DNA of 64,000 nt from CAVPMN01 sp963706425 (GCA_963706425.1 CAVPMN010000020.1:1612001-1676000), one strand, 5' to 3'; counted from the stretch's first letter, positions 12,866 through 22,035 are shown. A program made the numbers and translations. The notes: a model not told the origin generated them from the letters alone.

Positions 12866-15800
12866 TCAGCTCCTCTCCGCCTGGCGGCGGGCGTCTTCTT
12901 CGTCGCTGCCCCGTTCGGGACGGGACAGGTCGATGCCGAGTTCCTCGGCGGTGCGGAAGATGTCTTCGTCGAGCTCGCGCATCTCGATCTCTTCACCGGT
13001 GGTGGAGAGGACTTCGACGTTGAGGCAGAGGGCCTGCATCTCCTTGATGAGCACCTTGAAGCTCTCGGGGATGCCGGGCTCGGGGATGTTCTCGCCCTTG
13101 ACGATGGCCTCGTAGACCTTCACGCGACCGAGCACGTCGTCGGACTTGATGGTGAGCAGCTCCTGCAGGCAGTAGGCGGCGCCGTAGGCCTCGAGGGCCC
13201 ACACCTCCATCTCGCCGAAGCGCTGGCCACCGAACTGCGCCTTACCGCCCAGCGGCTGCTGGGTGATCATGGAGTAGGGGCCGGTCGACCGGGCGTGGAT
13301 CTTGTCGTCGACGAGGTGAGCCAGCTTCAGGATGTAGACGACGCCGACGGTGATCGGGTTGTCGTAGGGCTCGCCGGTGCGGCCGTTGAACAGCGTGGTC
13401 TTGCCGTCGGACTGCATGAGGCGGCCGTTGTCGCCGTAGCGGGGATCGGTGGCCTCGGGCCGGATGTTCTCGAAGATCGACTTGATCGTCGGATGCTTGC
13501 CGGCGTCTTCGACCTCGTCCCAGTGGGCGCCGTCGAACACGGGCGTGGCCACGAGCTGCGCTGCGGGGGTGGTGGGGCGGGTCTTGGTCTCCGTGCCTCG
13601 CACCGGGTCGAAGCCCTGCACCTGGCCGTCGATCTCCCAGCCGTACCGCGCCGCGTAGCCCAGATGGGCCTCGAGCACCTGGCCCACGTTCATGCGGGAC
13701 GGCACGCCGAGCGGGTTGAGGATGATGTCGACCGGGGTGCCGTCGGCGAGGAACGGCATGTCCTCGACGGGCAGGATCTTGGAGATCACGCCCTTGTTGC
13801 CGTGGCGGCCGGCCAGCTTGTCGCCCACGCTGATCTTGCGCTTCTGGGCCACGTAGACCCGCACGAGCTGGTTGACGCCCGGGGGCAGCTCGTGGCTCTC
13901 GTCACGGCTGAAGACCCGCACGTCGATGACCTTGCCGGACTCGCCGTGGGGCACCTTGAGGGAGGTGTCGCGCACCTCGCGGGCCTTCTCGCCGAAGATC
14001 GCCCGCAGGAGGCGTTCTTCGGGGGTGAGCTCGGTCTCGCCCTTGGGCGTGACCTTGCCGACCAGCACGTCGCCCGGGCCGACCTCGGCGCCGATGCGGA
14101 TGATGCCGCGCTCGTCGAGGTCGGCGAGGATCTCCTCGGAGAGGTTGGGGATGTCGCGGGTGATCTCCTCGGGCCCGAGCTTGGTGTCGCGGGCGTCGAT
14201 CTCGTGCTCGTGGATGTGGATCGACGTGAGCACGTCGTCGCGGACGAGACGCTCGGAGAGGATGATGGCGTCCTCGAAGTTGTAGCCCTCCCAGGTCATG
14301 TAGGCCACGACCAGGTTCTTGCCGAGCGCCAGCTCGCCGTTCTCGGTGGAGGGGCCGTCGGCGAGGATGTCGCCCTTCTTGAGCTTGTCGCCCTCGCGGA
14401 CGCGGGGCTTCTGGTTGATCGAGGTGTCCTGGTTGGAGCGCTCGAACTTGAGCAGGCGGTAGACCTTGCGGCCGAGCGACTTGTACTCGACGGTGAGGGC
14501 GTCGCCGTCGACCTCGACCACGGTGCCCTCGTCCTCGGCGAGGACCATGTCGGCCGCGTCGCGGGCTGCCCGCGCTTCGATGCCGGTGCCGATGTAGGGG
14601 GCCTCGGCCCGCACCAGCGGCACGGCCTGGCGCTGCATGTTGGCGCCCATGAGCGCCCGGTTGGCGTCGTCGTGCTCGAGGAACGGGATCAGCGCGGTGG
14701 CCACCGAGACGATCTGCTTGGGCGAGACGTCCATGAGCTGGACCTCGTCGGGCGACACCGAGGAGATCTCGGTGGTGGCTCCGAAGAAGACGTCGCGCTC
14801 GAGCTGCAGGCGCAGCTCGCCGAGGGTGGCCGACTGCGGCGAGCGCCGCACGAGCACCCGGTCGTTGGCCAGCGACCCGTCGGGGTTGAGGGGCACGTTC
14901 GCCTGGGCGACGACGTACTCCTCTTCCTCGTCGGCGGTGAGGTAGACGATCTCGTTGGTGACCTTGCCGTTCTTCACCACGCGGTAGGGCGACTCGATGA
15001 AGCCGAACTCGTTGACGCGGGCAAAGGTGGCGAGCGCACCGATGAGGCCGATGTTGGGACCTTCAGGGGTCTCGATCGGGCACATGCGGCCGTAGTGGCT
15101 GAAGTGCACGTCGCGGACCTCGAAGCCGGCTCGCTCACGGGACAGGCCACCCGGGCCGAGCGCCGAGAGGCGCCGGCGGTGCGTGAGTCCCGACAGGGGG
15201 TTGACCTGGTCCATGAACTGCGACAGCTGGCTGGTGCCGAAGAACTCCTTGATGGAGGCGACCACCGGCCGGATGTTGATGAGCGTCTGGGGCGTGATGG
15301 CCTCGACGTCCTGGGTGGTCATGCGCTCGCGCACCACCCGCTCCATGCGGGACAGCCCGATGCGGACCTGGTTCTGGATGAGCTCGCCGACCGAGCGGAT
15401 GCGCCGGTTGGCGAAGTGGTCCTGGTCGTCGAGGCGATAGCCCGGCTCCTGCACCATGAGGTGCAGCATGTAGGTGCACGCCGCCAGCACCTCGGCGGGG
15501 GTGAGCACCGACTGGTCGAGCTCGGGGCGGTCGAGCTTGATCTTGAAGAGCTGCTCGATGCGGTCGAGCTCGGGGCCGAGCTTGCGGTTGAGCTTGTAGC
15601 GGCCGACCCGCGAGAGGTCGTAGCGGCGGGACTCGAAGAAGGCGTTGCGGAAGTAGGCCTTGGCCGACTCGACGGTGGGGGGCTCACCCGGCCGGGCGCG
15701 CTTGTAGATCTCGACAAGCGCCTCGTCCTGGGTGGGAGCGAGCTCGCGATCCTTCTCCCACTGGCCCTCGAGGAAGTCGAAGTGGCGCACCAGCCGATCG

Positions 15801-16462
15801 AGGAAACCCGGGTAGTTCTCCTCGTCGAAGCCGACGGCCCGCAGGAGGGTGAAGATGCTGAGGCGACGCTTGCGGGCCACCCGGCAGCCGGCGGTGACGT
15901 CCTTGCCCGGCTTCTGCTCGAGATCGATCTCGAGCCACTCGCCGCGATAGGGGTGCACCGTGCCGGTGACCAGCTGGTGCTTCTGCAGGTTGCGCAGGCG
16001 GAAGCGCTCACCGGGCTGGAAGATGACGCCGGGCGACCGCACGAGCTGGGACACGACGACCCGCTCGGTGCCGTTGATCACGAACGTGCCCTTGTCGGTC
16101 ATCATGGGGAAGTCCCCCATGAACACCGTCTGCTCCTTGATCTCGCCGGTGCTGGCGTTCATGAAGCGGGCCCGCACGAAGATCGGCGCCGAGAAGGTCA
16201 TGTCCTTCTCTTTGCACTCCTCGACCGAGAACTTGGGCGGAGGACGAAGGTCCTCGTCGTCTGGATCGAATTCGAGCTCGAGCTGGAGGGTCTCGGTGAA
16301 GTCCTTGATCGGGCTGATGTCGCGGAAGGTCTCGGCGAGGCCCTGATGCAGGAACCACTCGAACGAGGCACGTTGGATGGCGATCAGATCAGGAAGTTCG
16401 AGAACCTCTTCGAGGTTGGCGAACGAGTACCGATCCCGGACGGCAGAGGTCGCAGGCAACAC
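12866..16462 (-). CDS. rpoB: DNA-directed RNA polymerase subunit beta
   Basis: The beta subunit, 1198 aa, starting with GTG at 16462 (MLPATSAVRDRYSFANLEEV). The rifampicin region reads GTSQLSQFMDQVNPLSGL then THRRRLSALGPGG. The Asp, His and Ser at positions equivalent to E. coli D516, H526 and S531 are wild type, while the N518 equivalent is Val. The C-terminal FGEMEVWALEAYGAAY segment that contacts beta' is present. It is followed closely by rpoC but, unusually, is not preceded by rplL. Confidence 0.97.
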   Translation of the reverse strand: MLPATSAVRDRYSFANLEEVLELPDLIAIQRASFEWFLHQGLAETFRDISPIKDFTETLQLELEFDPDDEDLRPPPKFSVEECKEKDMTFSAPIFVRARFMNASTGEIKEQTVFMGDFPMMTDKGTFVINGTERVVVSQLVRSPGVIFQPGERFRLRNLQKHQLVTGTVHPYRGEWLEIDLEQKPGKDVTAGCRVARKRRLSIFTLLRAVGFDEENYPGFLDRLVRHFDFLEGQWEKDRELAPTQDEALVEIYKRARPGEPPTVESAKAYFRNAFFESRRYDLSRVGRYKLNRKLGPELDRIEQLFKIKLDRPELDQSVLTPAEVLAACTYMLHLMVQEPGYRLDDQDHFANRRIRSVGELIQNQVRIGLSRMERVVRERMTTQDVEAITPQTLINIRPVVASIKEFFGTSQLSQFMDQVNPLSGLTHRRRLSALGPGGLSRERAGFEVRDVHFSHYGRMCPIETPEGPNIGLIGALATFARVNEFGFIESPYRVVKNGKVTNEIVYLTADEEEEYVVAQANVPLNPDGSLANDRVLVRRSPQSATLGELRLQLERDVFFGATTEISSVSPDEVQLMDVSPKQIVSVATALIPFLEHDDANRALMGANMQRQAVPLVRAEAPYIGTGIEARAARDAADMVLAEDEGTVVEVDGDALTVEYKSLGRKVYRLLKFERSNQDTSINQKPRVREGDKLKKGDILADGPSTENGELALGKNLVVAYMTWEGYNFEDAIILSERLVRDDVLTSIHIHEHEIDARDTKLGPEEITRDIPNLSEEILADLDERGIIRIGAEVGPGDVLVGKVTPKGETELTPEERLLRAIFGEKAREVRDTSLKVPHGESGKVIDVRVFSRDESHELPPGVNQLVRVYVAQKRKISVGDKLAGRHGNKGVISKILPVEDMPFLADGTPVDIILNPLGVPSRMNVGQVLEAHLGYAARYGWEIDGQVQGFDPVRGTETKTRPTTPAAQLVATPVFDGAHWDEVEDAGKHPTIKSIFENIRPEATDPRYGDNGRLMQSDGKTTLFNGRTGEPYDNPITVGVVYILKLAHLVDDKIHARSTGPYSMITQQPLGGKAQFGGQRFGEMEVWALEAYGAAYCLQELLTIKSDDVLGRVKVYEAIVKGENIPEPGIPESFKVLIKEMQALCLNVEVLSTTGEEIEMRELDEDIFRTAEELGIDLSRPERGSDEEDARRQAERS

Positions 16463-16912
16463 TCACTCCTCAAATAGGACGTCGGTGAGGGCGCAGATGC
16501 CGTGCCCGGGCGCGCGGGGTCGCCGAAGAGGGAACGGCGGGCACACAGGGCAGAGCACGGCAACGTTGGAGCCTAGGCGCGCCCGCGGCTTGAAGCAACC
16601 CGAAGGGTCGAGCCGTTCGGACGGAGCGCTCGGGGGCCGGGCCAGCGGTGAGCCGGGTGGGTACCCCACGTCAGGTTGTCCGGCAGGGTACGGCGAACGG
16701 CCCCCGAGGTCAAGGTTTCTGGGGTTCGCAGGTGGTTCGGGGCCTGCGGCGAGCGGGTCCTGTCGGGCGGTCCGCGCCCGAGGTGCTCGCTGCGCTCGCA
16801 GCGGGCTTGCGGCCGCCCGCCACCCGCTCGCCTTCGGCCCCGGGGGCGCTGCGCACCCCGGGGACTCGGCGACCTCGGGACCCGGTTCTTGTTTGGGTGG
16901 GGGGTCGGTGCC
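16463..16912. other. 450-bp spacer upstream of rpoB
   Basis: No credible gene. It must contain the rpoBC promoter near 16463-16600, but I cannot point to convincing boxes. It also holds one copy of the inverted GC-rich repeat (16719-16840) and a CCCCGGGG hairpin at 16838-16863 that could end transcription coming from the helix-hairpin-helix gene. Confidence 0.6.
16719..16840 (+). repeat. GC-rich dispersed repeat, copy A
   Basis: A stretch of about 110-120 bp running from GGGGTTCG through CCTGCGGCG, CGGGTCCTGT, TGCTCGCTGCGCTCGCA and GGGCTTGCGG to GCCTTCGGCC. Its reverse complement, with scattered differences, is at 22626-22738. Both copies are intergenic. No transposase or terminal repeats are seen, so this looks like a small palindromic or REP-like intergenic element rather than an insertion sequence. 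Confidence 0.65.
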
Positions 16913-17359
16913 CTACTTGCGCTTCTTGGCTTTGGCCTTCTTGCCCTTCTTGGCCTTCTTGCCCGTCTTGGCGTTCTTGGCCTTGTGCTTCTTGGACTTC
17001 TTCTTGCCTCTTGGCCTTGTGCTTCTTCGGCTTCTTCTTGGGCTTGGCCTGGGCGTCGTCTGCGGGGGTGGTGGGAGGAGCGGGGCGCTTGGTCGGGCGT
17101 TTCTTGGTGGGCCGCTTCTTGGGGGGGCGCTTGGCGGCGGGGCGCTTTTTGGTGGTGGGGAGGCGGACCCGGTGTCGAGGAGGGATCGGGCGGCGGATTT
17201 GGCGGTGGCGGCTTTGGCCGGGCCGAAGCCGGGCACCGATTCGAGGCGCTCGAGGCTGGCCGCAGCCAGCTGGCCGACGGTGCGAATCCCTGCCGCGGTC
17301 AGGTTGGCAGCGGCGACCTCGCCGATGCCGGCGACCTCGGTCAGCTGAGGGGTGGCCAT
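16913..17359 (-). CDS. Helix-hairpin-helix protein with histone-H1-like lysine tail (two compensating frameshifts)
   Basis: The first 60 residues form a helix-hairpin-helix domain (LTEVAGIGEVAAANL and LESVPGFGPAKAATAKSA), a DNA-binding fold found in DNA ligases, RuvA and RNA polymerase alpha. The C-terminus is a Lys/Ala/Gly tail (GKKAKKGKKAKAKKRK) like histone H1. The annotated frame between about 17160 and 17005 is Pro/Ser-rich nonsense. The neighbouring frame instead gives repeats of KKRP (KRPPKKRPTKKRPTKR), so one base is missing near 17160 (a G run on the plus strand) and one is extra near 17005. The real protein is about 148 aa and is probably a nucleoid-associated protein. Function is inferred from composition and domain only. 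Confidence 0.7.
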   Translation of the reverse strand: MATPQLTEVAGIGEVAAANLTAAGIRTVGQLAAASLERLESVPGFGPAKAATAKSAARSLLDTGSASPPPKSAPPPSAPPRSGPPRNARPSAPLLPPPPQTTPRPSPRRSRRSTRPRGKKKSKKHKAKNAKTGKKAKKGKKAKAKKRK

Positions 17360-17441
17360 CGGTCGTTCTCCCGTGGGTCGAGGGCGTCCCCCGCCGTTCG
17401 GAGGCCTGCGTGCGCCATGATGGTCGACTCTCGGCGAACTG

Positions 17442-18908
17442 TCATCCGACTCGTTCGACCCGAAGCCCGAACGAGGTGACGGCGTCGGACGACGTGGGCC
17501 GATAGACGACCAGATGGCCGGCGCCGAAGGCCTCGATGCGATCCAGCGCGGCCGAGGTGGCTACCTCGACCACCAGCCCGGGCAGCTCCCACCGCGAGCT
17601 CGTCACGCCTGCCGGGTCGAGCTGGTCGACCTCGATGAGAAACGTCGGGTCGCCTGGTCGACCGGGAGCCGCTGGGCCGCAGCTGATCTCGAGCAACGCC
17701 GGCGAGGCGGTGGCCGACGTGGCGCCGGCGTGCACCAGGCGGATCGACCCGATGCCCGCCGGGGCCGACCAGTGCACGGTGGCCGGGTAGTACTGGTGCC
17801 ACGCCCACCAACCCTGGTCGTTGCGTTCGCCGCCGAGCATCACCCAGTGGTCCATCCACATCGTTGCGGTGCGGCCCGGCACCACGTCGATCTCGACCTG
17901 CGTCGGCTCGAACGCCACGAAGCGGGCGCGGGCCACCTCTGGGATCGGGTCGGCGAGCGCCGCCACCAGCGGGCCGAGACACAGATCGTGCCCGTGATCG
18001 ATGGCCGGCGCGTCGAGGTCGGGCAATGGCGTGCGCGCCCGGCCGAGCGTGGGCCAGAGCCACAACGCGAAGGCCGCCACGTAGCGGTGCTGGTCCATGC
18101 CGTAGCTGCGCGAATAGGGCCCGCAGAGGTTGCCGAGCTCGGCGTGATACGCCAGCGACGCGGCCCGCCAGATCCGATCCTCGACCGTGCGCCCTGCGGC
18201 GCGCAGCTCGGCAGACGACGGGCAGCTCCGCGCCATCGCTGCGCCGAGCAGGTCGATGCCGTAGTAGGTCGGTGAGTTGAACTCCTCGATCGGCTGGGCC
18301 GCCACCGCTGCGGCCAGGTCCAGGCCTCGCTCGATCCACGTCGGCTCCCCGAGGCGCGCGCCGGCCTCTACCTCGAGCACCGCCTTCATCGACGCGATGT
18401 TGGTGTAGGCCGCCGTGACGCGATGGGGCGGTTCGCCCTCGACCGCCAGGCGCAAGGCCCGGTCGATGCGGGCGACGAGATCGGCCGGGAGGACCGGCTC
18501 GGCCCGACGGAGGATGAGGAGCAGCGCGGTGCCCACGAACTGGCGCCAGTTCGGGTCGTAGTGGTCCCACTCGACGGCGTCGTCGCCCGGCTCGGGCCAT
18601 TCGGCGAAGCGCGAGAAGGTGCCGTGCCAGATCGCGCCCGGCCGGTCGTACTGGTGGTCGAGCAACACCCCGATCACCGTCTCCGCCCGTTCGAGGTCAC
18701 CCGGACCAGCCCGGTCGAGCAGCCCGAACGCATACCAGGCCGACTGCGGGATCAGGTGGACGGACCGATCCGCGACCGCACCACCGAACGAGCCCGGCGG
18801 GTTCCAGAGCAGGCCGACCTCCGCATCGAACCACTGGTCAGACCATGCCACCGTGGTGACCGCCAACTCGGCCCGGTGGGCGGCCTCGTCGTCGTGGCTC
18901 GGCGTCAC
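17442..18908 (-). CDS. Unrecognised 488-aa protein, possibly alpha/alpha-toroid carbohydrate enzyme
   Basis: Starts with GTG 18908, whose TGA overlap couples it to the DUF6807 gene upstream. No signal peptide or membrane helices are seen. The middle is helix-rich with conserved-looking aromatic and acidic motifs (EWDHYDPNWRQFVG, EEFNSPTYYGIDL, YSRSYGMDQHRY) and the C-terminus is beta-rich with HWVMLGGERNDQGWW. That layout resembles alpha/alpha-barrel glycoside hydrolases or lyases with a beta-sandwich cap, but I do not recognise the family. Pairing with a PmoA-like gene, which often sits in sugar-catabolic loci, supports a role in carbohydrate metabolism as inference only. Confidence 0.7.
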   Translation of the reverse strand: MTPSHDDEAAHRAELAVTTVAWSDQWFDAEVGLLWNPPGSFGGAVADRSVHLIPQSAWYAFGLLDRAGPGDLERAETVIGVLLDHQYDRPGAIWHGTFSRFAEWPEPGDDAVEWDHYDPNWRQFVGTALLLILRRAEPVLPADLVARIDRALRLAVEGEPPHRVTAAYTNIASMKAVLEVEAGARLGEPTWIERGLDLAAAVAAQPIEEFNSPTYYGIDLLGAAMARSCPSSAELRAAGRTVEDRIWRAASLAYHAELGNLCGPYSRSYGMDQHRYVAAFALWLWPTLGRARTPLPDLDAPAIDHGHDLCLGPLVAALADPIPEVARARFVAFEPTQVEIDVVPGRTATMWMDHWVMLGGERNDQGWWAWHQYYPATVHWSAPAGIGSIRLVHAGATSATASPALLEISCGPAAPGRPGDPTFLIEVDQLDPAGVTSSRWELPGLVVEVATSAALDRIEAFGAGHLVVYRPTSSDAVTSFGLRVERVG

Positions 18909-19763
18909 CGCTCGGCTCGCTCGAACACCCACGTCTGGAAGGCCTCCTCGATCCGATCGCGCTCCCAGACGTCGTCGTGCACGATCACCCGATGGTCGAT
19001 CACCAGCGCCTCGTCGGAGCCGACGGACAGCGGCTCGTGGAAGAGGAACGCCGCGTTGAGGAAGTTGGACCAGCCGTCGTCGCCGTAGGTGTCGGCCCTG
19101 GTCGAGGCGTACCAGGGCGTCGGGAATCGGGGGTTCGACGGGGCGTCGAACAGGGCCACTCCCCCGCGGCGACCGGTGGCTCCGAACGTGCCCGTGAGGT
19201 CGCACCAGGGCGAGGGCTCGCCGATCACCCGCTCGTGTGAGGTGCCGTCTGCCAGGAGCAGGGTGGTGTCGTGCCAGTCGCCCGGTCCGCGCAGGGTGAG
19301 GCCGCCGTAGCCACCCCAGGTCGTGAAGGGTGTGCGGTCGAACGTCGTGTCGACGGTGGGGCGCAGCTCGGTGTGCAGGTCGATCGCGTAGGCGTCCGCT
19401 GACATCGGCACATGGGTGAGGCGCCGGTGCTCGCGCACGGCGACCGTCTCCCGGTCGGGTCGGATCCATCGCAGGTCGCCAGCCAACTCCACCACACCCT
19501 CGTCGTGTTGGGTGACGGCGGGTGGCCCGTCGTGGCGAAGCACGCCGTAGTCGTCGTACTCCTCCCAGAAGTTCTCGCCGTTGACGAACTTGATGGTGAA
19601 CCACAGGCCGTGGTGCCACGGGTGGTCGTCGGGGGCATCACGGGTGACCACGTCGCCGGCGGGCGTGCGCACCGGGATGCAGAAACGGCCGTCTCGATGC
19701 GCCCCACACATACGCCCAACGATCAGCGACGTCGATGGTTGGCGGCCGCTCGTCGTCCGACAT
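18905..19763 (-). CDS. DUF6807 (PmoA-like) family protein, one-base deletion near the N-terminus
   Basis: The hallmark DDHPWHHGLWFTIKFVNG identifies the DUF6807/PmoA-like family, a beta-rich fold often encoded beside sugar oxidoreductases. The methane-oxygenase name is historical. The true start is probably ATG 19763 (MSDDERPPTIDVADRWAY). One G is missing from a G run at about 19702-19705, so the frame breaks before RDGRFCIPVRTPAGD. Adding it gives a continuous product of about 286 aa ending TWVFERAER. Its stop overlaps the next gene (GTGA). It is the first gene of a two-gene unit inserted between rplL and rpoB, downstream of the rplL terminator. Confidence 0.8.
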
Positions 19764-19788
19764 CGACCGATGATGCCCGAAAACGGCA

Positions 19789-19817
19789 GATGCCCGGGCC
19801 GTGACGGCCCGGGCATC
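19789..19817. terminator. Hairpin terminator downstream of rplL
   Basis: Arms GATGCCCGGGCC and GGCCCGGGCATC, 12 bp and perfect, around a GTGAC loop, 19 bp past the rplL stop. On the minus strand the hairpin is followed after a few bases by GTTTTC. The arms are identical to those behind rpsJ. It separates the ribosomal operon from the DUF6807 unit. Confidence 0.72.
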
Positions 19818-19836
19818 GTCCTCGTCGAAGTGACGA

Positions 19837-20217
19837 CTACTTGAGCTCGACCGAACCACCGGCGGCCTCGAGGGCCTCCTTGGCCTTCTCGGCCTCGTCC
19901 TTGGGCACGTTCTCGAGCACGGGCTTGGGCGCGCCGTCGACCAGATCCTTGGCCTCCTTCAGACCGAGGCTGGTGAGGGCACGCACCTCCTTGATGACCT
20001 GGATCTTCTTGTCGCCGGCAGCGGTGAGGATGACGTCGAACTCGTCCTTCTCCTCGGCGGCGGCCTCGCCGCCCCCACCCGGGGCGGCAGCGGCGGCCAC
20101 GGCCACGGGGGCCGCAGCGGTCACACCGAACTTCTCCTCGAACTCCTTGAGCAGCTCGCTCAGCTCGAGAACGGTCATGTTGGCGATGGCGTCGAGGATC
20201 TCTTCCTTGGTGGCCAT
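19837..20217 (-). CDS. rplL: 50S ribosomal protein L7/L12
   Basis: L7/L12, 126 aa, the stalk protein that recruits translational GTPases. It has the N-terminal dimerisation helix (MATKEEILDAIANMTVLELS), an Ala/Gly/Pro hinge (AAPVAVAAAAAPGGGG) and the C-terminal factor-binding domain with KKIQVIKEVRALTSLGLKEA. It begins 2 bp after the rplJ stop. A hairpin terminator follows. In most bacteria rpoB comes next; here about 3.4 kb of other genes intervene. Confidence 0.97.
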   Translation of the reverse strand: MATKEEILDAIANMTVLELSELLKEFEEKFGVTAAAPVAVAAAAAPGGGGEAAAEEKDEFDVILTAAGDKKIQVIKEVRALTSLGLKEAKDLVDGAPKPVLENVPKDEAEKAKEALEAAGGSVELK

Positions 20218-20219
20218 GA

Positions 20220-20989
20220 TCAGCTTTCCTCCGTGTCGGTCTCTGCGGCGGGCGCCGCGTCGTCATCCGCTGCGGCGGACGCCGCGTCGGGAGCGGCCTC
20301 GGCCGCCGGTTCGTCAGTGGATGCCTCGGCCGGGCTGGCCGCAGCGGCATCGTCGTTGTCGGTCGCGGCGGCGGGTGCCGCCTCGTCGGTCGTGTCGATG
20401 GCGTCGGCGGGTGCCTCGGCTTCGACAGGCGCTTCGGGCTCGGCCTGGGGAGCGCCGGGGGCGCCTCCTGCCTCGACCAGTGCCTGCAGGGCATAGGCGA
20501 AGTTCTGCGGCACGGCGTTGAGCAGGCTGGCGAACTGCTGCATCGGTGCAGCCATCAGGCCAGCCAGCTTGGCGAGCAGCTCCTCGCGGGCGCGACCTCG
20601 GCCAGTGCCTTGATCTCGTCCTGCGTCAGGATGCGCCCACCGAGCACGCCACCCTTCATCACCAGGTTGGGATTGCCCTTGGCGAAGTCGCGCAGCGCCT
20701 TGGCCACCATGACGGGATCGCCGTCGCCGTCCCGGGGGACGAAGGCGATGGCGGTCGGTCCGGTGAGCATCTCGTCGAGCTCGAGCCCGAGCTCGTTGGT
20801 GGCGAAGCGGACGAGGGTGTTCTTGTAGATCTTGTAGTCACCACCCGCGGCCCGTAGTGCCCGGCGCAGCTCGCTCATGTCGCCGACATTGATGCCGCGA
20901 TACTCGGTGAGCACCGCCGCATCGCTGTCGTTGAAGCGCTCACGCACCTCGTCGACGACGGCGACCTTCTCCGGTCTCGGATTCTCCAT
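20220..20989 (-). CDS. rplJ: 50S ribosomal protein L10 with long acidic tail (one-base deletion)
   Basis: L10 anchors the L7/L12 stalk. It starts MENPRPEKVAVVDEVRER with a strong AGGAGGTG site and runs to KALAEVAP. One C is then missing near 20594; restoring it continues as REELLAKLAGLMAAPMQQFASLL, the normal L10 C-terminal helix. Unusually, about 80 further residues of Ala/Glu/Asp/Pro sequence follow (for example EAPVEAEAPADAIDTTDEA), making about 256 aa against the usual 165-180. The indel is almost certainly an error, since L10 is essential for normal growth. Confidence 0.93.
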
Positions 20990-21019
20990 TCGCACCTCCT
21001 CTCTTTCTGTTGCTGTCGG

Positions 21020-21160
21020 GGGCCGAAAAACGGCCCAGGGACGCTCGCTGCACGCGAACGCCCCTGACAACTTCGGAGGAGTCCGCCTCGTCAGGCGGGT
21101 CCCTTGGCGAGGTGGGACCCTTTCAGCGCCGGCCGGCGCACCGGATGTCTTTGGCGAGCG
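21020..21160 (-). promoter_or_regulatory. Probable L10 leader RNA
   Basis: The 257-bp rplA-rplJ spacer contains, on the minus strand, CCAAAGACATCCGGTG, complementary stems GGGTCCCACC/GGGACCC and CCGCC(TGACGA)GGCGG, and a GGGCCG-TTTTT-CGGCCC hairpin at 21020-21036 just before the ribosome binding site. L10 (with L12) binds such leaders to repress its own operon. Position and the AAAGAC-type motif fit; a covariance-model search would decide. Confidence 0.6.
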
Positions 21161-21246
21161 ACATCTATTCGATTGTGTGGCCCGCGGGCCAGACCGATGA
21201 GGGTACCTGCCCGGGGTGGTCGCTCCCAAGCCGGAAGCGGCTGGGA

Positions 21247-21955
21247 TCAGGCCTCGGCGGCCGTCTCGTACATGCGGTTGGGGTCGACGTCGATGCCGGG
21301 GCCCATGGTGGACGCCATGGTGATGCGCTTGAAGTAGCGGCCCTTGGCGCTGGCCGGCTTGGCCCGCTCGAGCTCCTCGAGGACGGCACGGAGGTTGTCG
21401 GCCAAGCGCCGGCGCCTCGAAGCTCACCTTGCCGATGGGCACGTGCACGTTGCCGTGGCGGTCGGTGCGGTACTCGACCTTGCCGCCCTTGAAGTCGCCC
21501 ACGGCCTTGCCCACGTCGGGGGTGACCGTGCCGGTCTTCGGGTTGGGCATCAGGCCGCGGGGGCCGAGCACCCGGCCGAGCTTGCCGACCTGGGGCATGA
21601 GATCGGGGGTGGCGATGGCGACGTCGAAGTCGAGCATGCCTCCCTCGACCTGGGCGATGAGCTCGTCGGCCCCGACCAGGTCGGCGCCTGCGTCGCGAGC
21701 GGCCTGGGCCTGCTCACCGGCCGCGAAGACGGCGACCCGCACGTCGGTGCCGGTGCCGGAGGGCAGGGCGACGGTGCCCCGCAGCATCTGCTCGGCCTTG
21801 CGGGGATCGACGCCGAGTCGCACGGCCAGCTCGACCGTCTCGTCGAACTTGGCCGACGCCAGGCGCTTGACCAGATCGACCGCCTCGCTGGCGCCGTGCA
21901 GGCCCTGGTCGTCGTAGCGCTTGACCGCGTCGTTGTACTTCTTGCCGTGAGCCAT
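21247..21955 (-). CDS. rplA: 50S ribosomal protein L1 (one-base insertion)
   Basis: L1 forms the mobile stalk at the E site. It starts MAHGKKYNDAVKRYDDQGL and includes VLGPRGLMPNPKTGTVTPDV and FKGGKVEYRTDRHGNVHVPI. Near 21402 one extra G shifts the frame after KVSFEAPAL. Removing it restores ADNLRAVLEELERAKPASAK and the family C-terminus KRITMASTMGPGIDVDPNR, ending at 21247, for a normal size of about 235 aa. The gene follows rplK by 80 bp. The break is most likely a sequencing or assembly error. Confidence 0.93.
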
Positions 21956-22035
21956 GGGTTCGCCTCCAGTTGGATAGCTACCTCGGGGATAGAACCGGTC
22001 GGTGGGCGAGGTGCTCCCACACGTCCCGGGGGCGA

